From positions 65,215-129,214 of the forward strand of contig JAVVEH010000005.1 of NCBI GenBank assembly GCA_032251435.1: a stretch of DNA of 64,000 bases, written 5' to 3'. Each line of letters begins with the position of its first letter. The stretch's first letter is position 1. Shown here piece by piece: positions 43,206 to 52,725 of this stretch. The DNA comes from JAVVEH01 sp032251435. GTDB lineage: Bacteria > Verrucomicrobiota > Lentisphaeria > Oligosphaerales > MVZH01. The translations under genes were made by a program, and so were the position numbers. The notes under the pieces are model-generated. The model made no database searches and was not told the DNA's origin. It saw nothing but the letters and a program-made list of their open reading frames with translations.

Positions 43206-45068
43206 TTATGGTTGGATGTTCGCCTTGATCAGTTTATCCGCCTCGAACAAGCGGCGTTCCAGATCCGCCGCGCGCAGGGCTTTCAAAAGCTTGTTACGCT
43301 CCTCACGGCTAAGCGCGGGAGCGGCTGTCGGGGCGTCACCGGTATAGTTTTTGTACATGTCAGCCAGTGTCCAATGGTCATTCCTTTGCGTCGCCAACGG
43401 GATCCCGTTCGCTTTCACATTGGCGAGCGGGTTGCGGCCCCAGGCGTAGCGGAAATAAACCGGTTCCGGAACCAACGGACTGGAAAGAACAATGACGCCG
43501 CGATCCCGCTTTGGCCGACCGCGGTCATCCTTTCCTGTCACCAGGTAGTCGGCCGCGGCCGGTTGGAACCGGCCATCCTCACCGGCAATGGCGAACCCGA
43601 GAATCGGCCCGTCATTGTGCGGTCCGACATGTGTGGTCATCTTCAGGGTGATCACGCCATTTCCGGCGGTCACCTCCTTGATGGCGGGCGGTTCCCATTG
43701 CAAACGCGTGCCGTATTGTGTGGCCAGCGCCCAGCGTGCGGCCCGTTCACCAACGGGCACTTTGATTTGTGGATGAAACCAGGAGCGGCGCTGATCAAAA
43801 CTGCTGGCAAAACCGATATTTTTGTCACCGGCTTTCATCATGTCGAGGAACGTCTTGTATTGGACCTCGCGGATGTGGATGCCCTCATCGCACATGGCGG
43901 ACACATAGTTGTCCATGTCCTGTGGCTCTCCAGCCGTGCACAGTGAAATGATACCGAACGGCATGTCCGGATCGCCGAAGGCGCCCCGCCACGCCTCGAT
44001 CATTTTCGGAAAAACCTGGTAATACATCGCGTGCCCGTTAGGTTGCATCGCATTGTTGAAGCCTTGGTGCCAGATAACGCCTTTGACCGACAGTCCGGTC
44101 AAGGGCGCCAGCATGCTGGCGTAACAATTGCCGGGGCGATTCATGTTAATCGCCGGACTGGGGCCTGGTTCCGTCGGTGGTGTGCGGCCTGAGACATCTT
44201 CGCCTTGTGACCGAAGCCTTTCCGTGCGCTCGTTATAGTTCCGGACGCGTTCCGCGAGGGATGCCTCCGGCGAATACTCGGCGACTTTTCTGTCCCATTC
44301 CGCCAGCATGGTTTTGACCTCGGGCGTGTCCATCGCCCGCAATACCGAGTCGGGTGTCCAGGTCTCCAGCGCGGTGCCGCCCCGGGACACATCGATCACA
44401 CCGATGGGAATCTGAGCCGCCAGATGGACGCGGCGGGCGAAGATGTAGCCGATGGCCGTCATCAGACGCACATTGTCGGGCGTGCACACATCCCAGTATC
44501 CCTGCCGGAAATGCCTGTTGAACCAACTGTTCCATTGATACAACCGGGGAAACGCTTTTTTGTCGTCGGGCCCATCGAGTTGAGGAACAGTCAACAGCCG
44601 GATCTTTGGGAAATTGGCCGACGCGATTTCCAGATCACCGTCGACAACCTTGGCAATTTCAAATTCCATGTTGCTTTGGCCGCCTGTCACCCAGACATCT
44701 CCGATCAGGATATTATCCAATGACACTGTGTCGGTCTTTCCCTTGACAATCATGCGTTGCGGTTCGGCGTTGGCTGTCATCGGAGGCAACGTGACCTTCC
44801 AAGAACGGTCATCCGCGGTGATTGTCTCACCGCGCTGTCCGCCGAAGGCCACAGCCACCTCTTCACCCGGCGCGGCCCATCCCCAGACAGCGATCGGCTT
44901 GCCGCGTTGAATGACCATGTTGGACTGGAACACGTTGCTGACACACAGTCCGTCACGAATGGCGGGAGTGTCAATACGATCCTCGCCCCGCTCCAGTTTT
45001 TCTTGAGCGCCAACCGACACCATAGTCAGCAGCAAAGCGGTCGCGGTGATCTTCACTATCTTTTTCAT
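43206..45068 (-). CDS. Sialate O-acetylesterase-like protein
   Basis: A ~620-residue secreted SGNH-type esterase. Signal peptide at residues 1-22 ('MKKIVKITATALLLTMVSVGA'). An N-terminal beta-sandwich ('NVFQSNMVIQRGKPIAVWGWAAPGEEV') is typical of the sialate O-acetylesterase family. The SGNH Ser is in 'DVWVTGGQSNMEFEI', then 'IGVIDVSRGGTALETW', 'GVIWHQGFNNAMQ' and a C-terminal region with 'FASSFDQRRSWFHPQIKVPVGERAARWAL' including the catalytic His. It removes O-acetyl groups from sugars; in environmental bacteria the real substrate is often not sialic acid. ATG 45066-45068 is preferred to an ATG five codons earlier. A strong AAGGAGG at 45141-45147 lies upstream. Confidence 0.88.
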   Translation of the reverse strand: MKKIVKITATALLLTMVSVGAQEKLERGEDRIDTPAIRDGLCVSNVFQSNMVIQRGKPIAVWGWAAPGEEVAVAFGGQRGETITADDRSWKVTLPPMTANAEPQRMIVKGKTDTVSLDNILIGDVWVTGGQSNMEFEIAKVVDGDLEIASANFPKIRLLTVPQLDGPDDKKAFPRLYQWNSWFNRHFRQGYWDVCTPDNVRLMTAIGYIFARRVHLAAQIPIGVIDVSRGGTALETWTPDSVLRAMDTPEVKTMLAEWDRKVAEYSPEASLAERVRNYNERTERLRSQGEDVSGRTPPTEPGPSPAINMNRPGNCYASMLAPLTGLSVKGVIWHQGFNNAMQPNGHAMYYQVFPKMIEAWRGAFGDPDMPFGIISLCTAGEPQDMDNYVSAMCDEGIHIREVQYKTFLDMMKAGDKNIGFASSFDQRRSWFHPQIKVPVGERAARWALATQYGTRLQWEPPAIKEVTAGNGVITLKMTTHVGPHNDGPILGFAIAGEDGRFQPAAADYLVTGKDDRGRPKRDRGVIVLSSPLVPEPVYFRYAWGRNPLANVKANGIPLATQRNDHWTLADMYKNYTGDAPTAAPALSREERNKLLKALRAADLERRLFEADKLIKANIQP

Positions 45069-45334
45069 GCGTGTGTGTCCCATTGGTTACGTCAGCTTGC
45101 TTGTCAGCGGTCTTCACATCTTTGACCATGTCCGGCATCGCCTCCTTATTCCGGAAACAACGGTAAAATAAGTTCGGATAGCCTGGTTGCCGAAGCCGTA
45201 TCGGCCTGCCGCCGACTGATCTTCAGTACCATAGTGGCCGAACCGCCTTCCTTCAACACCAGGACAGCTCGGCGGATGGTCGATATGCGCAACCTTGGGG
45301 ACGGTGTCTCGATCCTACCCCCGCGGACATCTTG
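45069..45334. other. Intergenic region with unexplained ribosome-binding site
   Basis: No supported full gene. On the minus strand a strong AAGGAGG (45141-45147) precedes ATG 45136-45138, which would open a 55-codon frame (to 44971) overlapping the esterase start in another frame; spacing is only two bases, so this is doubtful. Upstream of it (about 45150-45290) a reading 'AVLVLKEGGSATMVLKISRR' that ends in 'LSELILPLFPE' looks protein-like, maybe the tail of a lost gene. Confidence 0.35.
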
Positions 45335-47737
45335 TCAAAGCCTCATCAAAACATCTTCCCACTGGCTGGTTTGGGCTGTCGCCATGGCCCGCCGACAGAA
45401 GTCCTGATAGGTTTCCTCGTTGGTGACCATGCCGATCATAGCTTCAGCCAGGCAACCCGGATCCGTCGCGTCAACGATAAGCCCTGAATCATTTACCCGG
45501 ACAATTTCCTGGGGGCCGCCCTGGTCCGAGACGATCGCCGGCAATCCGGACGCGTGCGCTTCCAAAACCACATTGCCGAAGGTGTCGGTCAGACTGGGAA
45601 ACACCAGCGCGTCGGCGCTGGCATAGGCCCGGGAAAGTTCCTCACCATGCAGATACCCGGTGAACACAACAGTTTCATCCTTGTATTCTTTGGCGAGAGC
45701 GTGAAAACAGGGGCCGTCCCCGACCACCGCCAGGTCAGCTTTGACACCCCGTTCCTTCAGAATTCGTTGCGCCTTCAAAAGGCTGACCACATTTTTTTCT
45801 TCGGACAGCCGCCCGACATAGATGAATTTAAACGCGCCGTTCAGGCTGTGTTTTTCCCAGAATCCAGACTGCCGGTAGGCCGGAGAAAACCGCTTCAGAT
45901 CCACGCCTCTGGGAAGCACTCGCAGCTTGTCGGCGCTGAAACCCATGGCTTCCAGTTCATGGACATACGCCCGCGTGGGGGCGTAAATGACCTCCATCCG
46001 ACCGTAAAACCATTTCATCAACCGTTTCGCCAGTTCGGCCATGGTGTCATCATCCGTCCAGTTTTGGATATAGCGCGGAAAATCCGTGTGGTATATACCC
46101 CGGGCCGGAATGCCCAGCAATTTGGCCGCCGTGACACCGATCAGACCGACAGGTCCGGGAGTCGAGATGAGCAGTTCATCAATGTCGGCTTCTTCAAGCC
46201 AGGCCAGAATCTCCATAAACGGGGGAAATGCCACTTTCTGACCGGGATAATCAGGCAGATCATACATGCCGACCGGCTTGAAATTTTTGATGGGAAAGCT
46301 GGCCACCGGATCCGCTTCCAGGCAGGTGACGACGGTGAGTCCAACCCCCTGTTCCTCGGCCAGCGCCGCCAGTGTGCGGATGGTTTTGGCCACCCCGTTC
46401 ACATCATCGAAGGTATCCGTCAGCCACGCCCGGCGTTTGACCGGCCGGTTAATCTTTTCACCGCAGCCAAAATGGTCGGCCACGGCGCGCAGGAAAAAGT
46501 CATCTTTGTGCTGGGTCCCGAATGCCGTCAGGTAGGGAGTCAGCCCAATCCCGATGGGAACAAGTGACGCCGCGGACTGCAAGGCCCCCACCAGAGATCC
46601 TTTCCCGAGCTGGGCGGAACAGCGGACCATGAACGCGTATCCAAGGTGATGCCCCAGACTGGCGGCGGTTGTGAAACGGGACCGATAGCCCCCCGGCTCC
46701 CGCCGTCCGTTGTCGGAGAACAGCCCTTCGGTGGCCAGTTTGGAGAATTCAGTCAAAAGCTCCCGTTCAAACTCGGGCAACTGTTTTAATTTGCGTTTTT
46801 TGACCATCGGCCCCACAAGTTTACGGGCGACGGCCTTCAATCGGCCTTCACCGGTCGGCTGGGATTCCTGCCCGGCGATTTTTTTGAGCAGGCCCCCCAA
46901 CATGCTCTCCCCTTCCAGATTTTTCAGACGGCTGCTGTAGTAGTCGCAACCGATCGCCAGCAGGCTGTCCGCGAGTTTCAGGCTGTTGCCGGCGTTCCCT
47001 CCCGGCTGGTGATTACCGTTTTTCACGTGTTCAAGAAACCCATAAACCGTGGGGGCTTTCGGGGTCTGTGTGAAAGCGCTCGCGACATACAGGCCGCAAT
47101 GGTCGTCGCTGCCGCCGGTCAGATGTTTGACCCAGGGCGATTCCCCCGCCGGTTCCAAATTGTGGCGGTTGGCGAGAATCTCGACACACTCCCTGTCAAG
47201 GCTGCCGAACACGGCCCGGGTGACCTGTGAGGCCAAGGCGTCACGGGTGCCATTGATCCCTTCAAAGTGATTGAACATCACCAGCAGTTTTTCAACATGC
47301 TCGATCGACAACTTGTCGTTCACCCGGAACAGGGGATGGGTGATGATGTGGGCGATGCCTTCCTTCAGAAGATAGTCACGCAGCTCGTAAATGTTGGACC
47401 GAATGTCCTGTAGATCATCGAATTGACGGCTACTGATCCCGCAGACCAGACAATGGATTTTGCATCGGTCTTCCGGAAAATAGGTGGTCAGTTCGGTGGA
47501 GAGAAAGGTGCCGGGAAGATCGGAAATTTCCAGCGCGCCCTGGATGCAGTTATGATCGGAAATCGTGACATAGTCCATGCCGGCGGCCTTGCAGGCGTCA
47601 TAGATGGCCCGGGGCTCGACGAAACTTTCGGGTGCCCCGATCCGGCGCAGAAACCACTCGCTGGGCCGGTTGGAATACTTGCTGTGAACATGCAAATCCG
47701 CCCGGGATGTCAAGACGCGGGCGTTCTTTTCGCTCAT
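45335..47737 (-). CDS. PHP-domain / GT4 glycosyltransferase fusion protein
   Basis: A ~800-residue protein joining two enzymes. N-terminal PHP metal-dependent phosphoesterase (residues ~10-260: 'RADLHVHSKYSNRPSEW', 'YVTISDHNCIQGALE', 'IAHIITHPLF', 'HLTGGSDDHCGLY'), with His/Asp metal ligands intact. A helical linker of ~150 residues follows. Then a GT-B glycosyltransferase, family 4 (~425-795: 'WLTDTFDDVNGVAKTI', 'ARGIYHTDFPRYIQ', 'LRVLPRGVDLKRFSP', 'KFIYVGRLSEEKNVVSLLKA', 'VVFTGYLHGEELSRAYASADALVFPSLTDTFGNVVLEAHASGLP' with the EX7E-type donor site). No membrane helices. In-frame upstream starts exist at 47767 and 47851 (the latter with GGAG ten bases before); I take 47737 because the extra residues look non-coding. 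Transcribed alone. Confidence 0.85.
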   Translation of the reverse strand: MSEKNARVLTSRADLHVHSKYSNRPSEWFLRRIGAPESFVEPRAIYDACKAAGMDYVTISDHNCIQGALEISDLPGTFLSTELTTYFPEDRCKIHCLVCGISSRQFDDLQDIRSNIYELRDYLLKEGIAHIITHPLFRVNDKLSIEHVEKLLVMFNHFEGINGTRDALASQVTRAVFGSLDRECVEILANRHNLEPAGESPWVKHLTGGSDDHCGLYVASAFTQTPKAPTVYGFLEHVKNGNHQPGGNAGNSLKLADSLLAIGCDYYSSRLKNLEGESMLGGLLKKIAGQESQPTGEGRLKAVARKLVGPMVKKRKLKQLPEFERELLTEFSKLATEGLFSDNGRREPGGYRSRFTTAASLGHHLGYAFMVRCSAQLGKGSLVGALQSAASLVPIGIGLTPYLTAFGTQHKDDFFLRAVADHFGCGEKINRPVKRRAWLTDTFDDVNGVAKTIRTLAALAEEQGVGLTVVTCLEADPVASFPIKNFKPVGMYDLPDYPGQKVAFPPFMEILAWLEEADIDELLISTPGPVGLIGVTAAKLLGIPARGIYHTDFPRYIQNWTDDDTMAELAKRLMKWFYGRMEVIYAPTRAYVHELEAMGFSADKLRVLPRGVDLKRFSPAYRQSGFWEKHSLNGAFKFIYVGRLSEEKNVVSLLKAQRILKERGVKADLAVVGDGPCFHALAKEYKDETVVFTGYLHGEELSRAYASADALVFPSLTDTFGNVVLEAHASGLPAIVSDQGGPQEIVRVNDSGLIVDATDPGCLAEAMIGMVTNEETYQDFCRRAMATAQTSQWEDVLMRL

Positions 47738-47851
47738 CTTTTGATTCTCAAAAGGCGTCATAATCATGTGACTGGGTTCCTGTTCTGGAGCCAGACAGTT
47801 CACCCGACACCCGTCCGGTGATTCCTGTAACTGCCAAAGCACCGAAAACAT

Positions 47852-48198
47852 GAATACTATGCTCCGCCGGTGTCAAATTATGATGAGGGAAAAATGAGAA
47901 ATCAGTTAAAAAATGGCCGCGCATTCAGCGCAATGAACCAAGAAGCTGAAACCGTGGCGCTACGTCTTCACAAATCAAAAACTTAACAAATACGTCACGT
48001 TTTTTGGATGAAGACGGCGTTACTGGTTTGACGCTACGCTGCTGATCTCCGCCTGACGCGGAGTCAGCATCCGCTTTTGGCGGTCTTGTTGCTGATATCT
48101 GGTTGCGGGGTGGCGTTGCCTTTTACGTGCGGCATTTGCCGCAAAACATATTGAACCGGCGGAACTCCTGTCGCCCTTTCAGGACACCTTCTCGCTGG
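47852..48198. other. Intergenic region with two inverted repeats
   Basis: About 350 bp between two minus-strand genes; no gene seen. It contains an imperfect inverted repeat at 48039-48066 (GCTGA-t-CTCCGC, 5-nt loop, GCGGAG-TCAGC) and a 7-bp hairpin TGCGGCA / TGCCGCA at 48128-48143. Neither has a T-run at normal distance on the minus strand, so terminator activity is uncertain. The right half is where the 48199-48858 transcript should end. Confidence 0.45.
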
Positions 48199-48858
48199 TC
48201 ATCGGAACAAAACGTCCGCGCCCATGGCCTGTTCGCGGAGGGATTTGGGCATCAGCCGCCGGATTGCGAAGGCGATGACGGGATAGGCGAGCGGCAGGAG
48301 CCGGAGCGCCAGCACGTGGTCGATAAGCCGATACCCCCGGCGCTCCCGGAACAACAGCAGATGGAGCAGTCGGAAATGGTGTTTTTTCAGGCGGGTACGC
48401 TTGAAATCCAGACGAACCCGGTAGCGCTGTTTGTATTTGGTGGCGTAGGCTTCTTTTAGTCGCTCCAGCTCGCGGGCGCGATCGGGCGTAAAGGGCTCGA
48501 AAAAGTACTTTCGGGCGGCTAAAAGAATCGTGAAGGTGTCAAGCTCCAATTCAAGGCCCTGATCGGGAATACCATGAATCCGGGCCAGTTCGATCATGTG
48601 TCTGACGGCGTTCACCCCGTGTTCCGCCTCCCGCAGGCTAGTCTCCCAGTCCTGGACAAATAACCGCGCATAGCGCCGGATCGCGTGGGAAACGAGGATC
48701 CGGTCCCAGACGGTGCAGAAAACGGGGGGCATCCGCAGACGGCGGAAAAAGATCTTGCGACGGGCGAACTCCCGCAGATACAGGGTGTTGAGAATGGCCT
48801 GTAAAACGGGACCGCCGCGGATCGGGTCATCTCTCCGGCGCGCGGGCCTCGTCAACAA
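48199..48858 (-). CDS. Hypothetical basic protein downstream of tpx
   Basis: A 219-residue protein that I do not recognise. It is very rich in Arg and aromatic residues and mainly helical, with a hydrophobic helix near the C-terminus ('ALRLLPLAYPVIAFAIRRLM', ~180-200) that could be a membrane anchor. A helical middle region has 'EHGVNAVRHMIELARIHGIP' and 'RARELERLKEAYATKYKQRYRVRLDFKR'. The first possible start is TTG (48856-48858), overlapping the tpx stop by 7 bp; the first in-frame ATG is 42 codons later, so the true start is uncertain. Likely co-transcribed with tpx. Confidence 0.55.
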   Translation of the reverse strand: MLTRPARRRDDPIRGGPVLQAILNTLYLREFARRKIFFRRLRMPPVFCTVWDRILVSHAIRRYARLFVQDWETSLREAEHGVNAVRHMIELARIHGIPDQGLELELDTFTILLAARKYFFEPFTPDRARELERLKEAYATKYKQRYRVRLDFKRTRLKKHHFRLLHLLLFRERRGYRLIDHVLALRLLPLAYPVIAFAIRRLMPKSLREQAMGADVLFR

Positions 48859-49361
48859 GCTTTCACGGCGGTTAAGACAGCGGCGTAATCAGGCTCTTCC
48901 GCCACCTCCGGCACGATGCGCTCAAAGACAATTTTCCCGGCCGGGGAGATGACAAACGCGGCGCGGGCCAACAACCGGGCCTCCTTGATCAACACGCCGT
49001 AAGCCAGACCGGCGGCGGTTTCAGCATGATCAGACACGGTGAGGACATGGTCAGCGCCGGTGGCGCCGCACCAGCGGGCCTGGGCGAATGGCAGATCCAC
49101 ACTGACCACCACAACCTCAACGTCAGACAACTGACCCGCCTCTTGGTTGAACCGACGGATCTCGGTGTCACAGACGGGGGTGTCCAAGGATGGAACGGTC
49201 AATAAAATAACCGTCTTTCCCTTCAGTGAGCATAGAGAAAACGGACTTAAATCATTCTTCAGCGCGGTGAAATCCGGCGCGTCATCGCCCGCCTTAACGG
49301 CATTTCCCGCCAAGGTCACCGCATTTCCAAGCAACGTCACAATACCTGTTCGTTCTGTCAT
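48852..49361 (-). CDS. tpx: Thiol peroxidase (atypical 2-Cys peroxiredoxin)
   Basis: A 169-residue enzyme that reduces H2O2 and alkyl hydroperoxides using thioredoxin. Peroxidatic Cys64 is in 'VPSLDTPVCDTE' and resolving Cys98 in 'FAQARWCGATG'; both are three residues later than in E. coli Tpx as I recall it. 'GDDAPDF' and 'LIKEARLLARAAFVISPAGKIVF' also fit. AGGAGTGTG precedes two adjacent ATGs (49364 and 49361); the second has better spacing. A longer reading from 49415 is rejected. Useful to an anaerobe with oxygen-sensitive hydrogenase (inference). Confidence 0.94.
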   Translation of the reverse strand: MTERTGIVTLLGNAVTLAGNAVKAGDDAPDFTALKNDLSPFSLCSLKGKTVILLTVPSLDTPVCDTEIRRFNQEAGQLSDVEVVVVSVDLPFAQARWCGATGADHVLTVSDHAETAAGLAYGVLIKEARLLARAAFVISPAGKIVFERIVPEVAEEPDYAAVLTAVKAC

Positions 49362-49413
49362 CATCACACTCCTGTTACTGTATATGGGAAAAAACCCTTG
49401 ATTGGTGCGGATC

Positions 49414-49444
49414 AAAAAATGGTCTTCGCGTTCAACACGTGAAG
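49414..49444 (-). terminator. Candidate terminator after AsmA-like gene
   Basis: On the minus strand CTTCACG / CGCGAAG (one mismatch, 7-nt loop; 49438-49444 with 49424-49430) is followed after ACC by T6. It is ~47 bp past the stop of the large AsmA-like gene. Confidence 0.5.
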
Positions 49445-49490
49445 CCGAACATGTTTACCGTCTGACACGACAGCGGGGGTAAAGTTTCGC

Positions 49491-52400
49491 TCATTTATCC
49501 GGCAGGAGATCCAAGTCGATGCCCTCGTCACCTTCAACTGATTTATTGTCACCGGGAGTAAACATCCGCAGGGGACTGCGCATTTTCCACACCGGATCGT
49601 GCACACTGCCGGTCAACTGCGCCTCAAAAAACCACGACAAGGGTTTCGTCAAAAGCGGCACCAAACTGATCGCCTTGAGCACCTCCCCGCTGACCGTGAA
49701 ATTCAGACCTTGGTCATCTTTCGCCGCCCAGTGATATGTGCCCTCTCCTTTCAGCGCCACAATCGTGCCGTCGGTGGCCAGTCTGCCGACTTTTAAATAA
49801 TCGCCGCAAAATTCCAGTTCCGCGTCGCAGGCGGTGATCAAGCCGACTTTTCCAAGCCCGATCAAAGACACCAGTTTTTGAACCAAAAAGGTGTTATTAA
49901 ATTCCCCATCCCGAATTTTAATCTTTCCATCTCCGGTCAACGTCACCGTCTCCGCGCCTTTCGCTTTGCTGCTGAACAGAGCCAATTCGCCACTGACCTT
50001 TCCCAAGTTCACCGAGCTGTCCACATTGGCGTACGACTTCAACAGCTCATTTAAACTCAGATTTTTAAATGTCGCGTCCACCTTGCCAGCGCCAGTGAAC
50101 CCATTCGAATGGCCGCTGGCCGCCAATTGTCCTCCCCCGACACCGCCTTTGTTAATCCGCCAACGCAATTCATGGTTATTCAAATTCCAATCCACGTCAT
50201 AACCCTCTAAAGGCAACTTCCGGGCCACCAGCTCACCGCCCCGCATACGGCAGTTAATCAACGGACGCAGCTTTCCGGTTAAATAGACCTGGCCGTCAAT
50301 ACGCACCCGGGAATCTTGCGAAGCGCTCACATCCGCCAGCGTCTCGCCTAAACTCGGAATGGCTAAAACAGCGTTGGCGACCGGATCGAACACCCCTTCG
50401 CAGTCAAACGACAGAATCGGTTCACCCGTCAAATCGACACGCACCTTTCCCGTGGCTTTCTCCTCGCCGTGAGTGATATCTATATCTGTCACGTCCACCA
50501 CCCGCGGAAGCGCCAACTTCACCCGGGCGCTGAATGTGTCAAAGGGAACATGCTCAAAGACCATGTTTTCGGTTGTCAGCCGACCGTCTAAATTCAGATC
50601 CCACCGGTCCGACCCCAAATAGCGGTAGATGAAGGTCTTAACCCGCACGTAGGGCACCGTGTCGCCCCAGTCAAACGCGTCAAATGCCTTGAGAAAAACC
50701 GCCCGCCCCGAAGGCACGATAAAGGGTGCGACATGTCTAGGATCCAGCCGTCCTTTTCCATCGGAGAACGCCACCGTTGTCCGCGGCCAGGTGACCGTCA
50801 GTTCCGGGATGGTGAGCTCTTGAATCCGCGGGGAGTCGGCGATCACATTTTTCAACGTCAGCATCTTCTCGCCCACCATGAATTCAGACTCGGCTCTGGT
50901 GACGCGCGTTTCCCCGAACCAAAACCCTTCCGCGGCTACCTGTCCGGACAGTTTCCAATTCCGCATGGAGAATGGCGCATCGGTCATGGAAAAAGAGAGG
51001 CGGGCTGGGGTTTCCCCCATTTTCAGTTCATCCATAAGATACGAATGGGGCAACGCCATGCTTTTGTAAAGACGCGGCGGAAACAGCGCGCCGGTCCCGT
51101 TCAGAGAAAAAGAGCGGGCGGCGAGATCCGCCGCGCCGGAAACACTCACGGCCTGCTCATCATCAAACGCCACCCGCACCCCGGCCGGCGCTGTCTGAAT
51201 CATGCCATCGGCAAAAATCAATGGAACGTCATACCGCTGAATCGTGTTGTTTTTATAGGTCAGATCACGACCGCTTAAACGGGCCGATCCGGTAATTTTC
51301 AAGGGCGAGAACGACATCTTTTTCAAGCTTACGGACACCTCCGGGAAGTCACCATTTTGGCAGCGCAACTGGCGCCAGAATGTCAACAACCCCGGACGGG
51401 TGGGCGGAATAAAAGGTGTCAGGCGCTCCGGGTTTAGCCGCACGTGTCCCTGCCCACTCAACACCCATCCCTTTTCATCCAATTCGCCTTGAACAGTGAT
51501 GGCTTCTTTGCCGGTTTTATCCACCACAATCTCACATTTTTCCACCCGGATTTTCCGGTCATGCCGGTCAAACACGCAGGTAACCTCTCCTAAACGCTCG
51601 CCCCGCCAAGCGGCATTGCCGGCGGAGACGGTCCCCCCCAGCCGCCAGTCCCGCGGCGACAAAACGGGACTTGGTGATAAAACAAGTTTGACGCGGGGAG
51701 GCACGGCGAAGGTGATATCCACAGCGGCGGGAGGCATCGGCGTGTCGAAGAAATAGTAGACCACCCGCGGGTTGAAGGCACCACTGACGCTGCCAGACAA
51801 AAGCCCCGAATCAAAGGCGTAGCGCGCGTCACCCGAGGCGAAGGAATCTCCTCCCAATTGAGCGCTGGCCCGTTGCAGCTCCAGAACCTTATCCAGGAGG
51901 ACCGCCCGGCCCTTCAATGTGGCGATTGGAACATCGTTGATCTCCAAACCGGAAAACTGAAAAGCGAGAGAACCGGAACAAGCGGTGAAATCCGCCAGAT
52001 CCGCATGAAACTCGCCGACGACAACCGCGTCGCCGTCGATAAAAAACTGGTCGGCCAAAATATCCTTAACCTTAGCCAAAACCCGAACCAGCGGGGCGGG
52101 CATCCCGTCCTGAATATGCCCCCAACCAGCCAAATTTTGGGTGCCCCCGGCGGAGGGCGGGGGCGCCCCGATCGTTCCCCGCCGGTTTCGCTGATCAAAG
52201 CCAACCAAATCGCCCTTCACCTGCAATCGCACCCCGTTAAGCGTGCCCGTCAGCCTGTCGATCTTCACCGCGGTGGAGGATAAGCGTATGTCGCCATAAA
52301 TATGTTCAAACACGAAGCTTGAAGGTGACAGAGACGAGTCACCATCGGGCACCGGGAAAAAAACCTTTCCACCATATACTTTCAGCCGCTTAGGTATAAG

Positions 52401-52721
52401 CCTGCGGAAGAGCATGTCTTTTTTACGGAAACTTACTTTCGCGCGATCCGCGTAAAACATTTTCCGCCCCCCGGCGGGACCATCCCAGACGGTGATTCCC
52501 CGCGCCTGGACTCCGCGGAAAATCCCCGCTTTCATCGTTGTGACCGTGCAGGCGACACCCTTTTCCCGCATGGACAGGGAAACGATTTGAGCGAACACAT
52601 CCGGCACACCGACGGTTTCACACCAGAGATCAACCAGCAGAGCCGCGGCGAGCGCGGTCAATAATGGCAGGCGAATCGCCTTGACGAAATGCCTGAACCG
52701 AATTTTTTTTATGACTTTCAC
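49491..52721 (-). CDS. Large AsmA/TamB-like envelope protein
   Basis: A ~1076-residue protein with one N-terminal membrane helix (~residues 15-35, 'LPLLTALAAALLVDLWC') and a very long beta-rich periplasmic domain with repeated 'GSLAF', 'VKGDL', 'GTGALF'-type strands. The C-terminal ~150 residues ('NLSLNELLKSYANVDSSVNLGKVSGELALFSSK', 'GDGKIKIRDGEFNNTFLVQKLVSLIGLG') match the AsmA-like C-terminal pattern, a beta-taco fold thought to move lipids between membranes. The start is likely GTG at 52719-52721, 4 nt after the mnmA stop; a TTG at 52760 would overlap mnmA by 35 bp. Operon with mnmA upstream. The presence implies a two-membrane cell envelope. Confidence 0.78.
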   Translation of the reverse strand: MKVIKKIRFRHFVKAIRLPLLTALAAALLVDLWCETVGVPDVFAQIVSLSMREKGVACTVTTMKAGIFRGVQARGITVWDGPAGGRKMFYADRAKVSFRKKDMLFRRLIPKRLKVYGGKVFFPVPDGDSSLSPSSFVFEHIYGDIRLSSTAVKIDRLTGTLNGVRLQVKGDLVGFDQRNRRGTIGAPPPSAGGTQNLAGWGHIQDGMPAPLVRVLAKVKDILADQFFIDGDAVVVGEFHADLADFTACSGSLAFQFSGLEINDVPIATLKGRAVLLDKVLELQRASAQLGGDSFASGDARYAFDSGLLSGSVSGAFNPRVVYYFFDTPMPPAAVDITFAVPPRVKLVLSPSPVLSPRDWRLGGTVSAGNAAWRGERLGEVTCVFDRHDRKIRVEKCEIVVDKTGKEAITVQGELDEKGWVLSGQGHVRLNPERLTPFIPPTRPGLLTFWRQLRCQNGDFPEVSVSLKKMSFSPLKITGSARLSGRDLTYKNNTIQRYDVPLIFADGMIQTAPAGVRVAFDDEQAVSVSGAADLAARSFSLNGTGALFPPRLYKSMALPHSYLMDELKMGETPARLSFSMTDAPFSMRNWKLSGQVAAEGFWFGETRVTRAESEFMVGEKMLTLKNVIADSPRIQELTIPELTVTWPRTTVAFSDGKGRLDPRHVAPFIVPSGRAVFLKAFDAFDWGDTVPYVRVKTFIYRYLGSDRWDLNLDGRLTTENMVFEHVPFDTFSARVKLALPRVVDVTDIDITHGEEKATGKVRVDLTGEPILSFDCEGVFDPVANAVLAIPSLGETLADVSASQDSRVRIDGQVYLTGKLRPLINCRMRGGELVARKLPLEGYDVDWNLNNHELRWRINKGGVGGGQLAASGHSNGFTGAGKVDATFKNLSLNELLKSYANVDSSVNLGKVSGELALFSSKAKGAETVTLTGDGKIKIRDGEFNNTFLVQKLVSLIGLGKVGLITACDAELEFCGDYLKVGRLATDGTIVALKGEGTYHWAAKDDQGLNFTVSGEVLKAISLVPLLTKPLSWFFEAQLTGSVHDPVWKMRSPLRMFTPGDNKSVEGDEGIDLDLLPDK

Positions 52722-52725
52722 CGGC

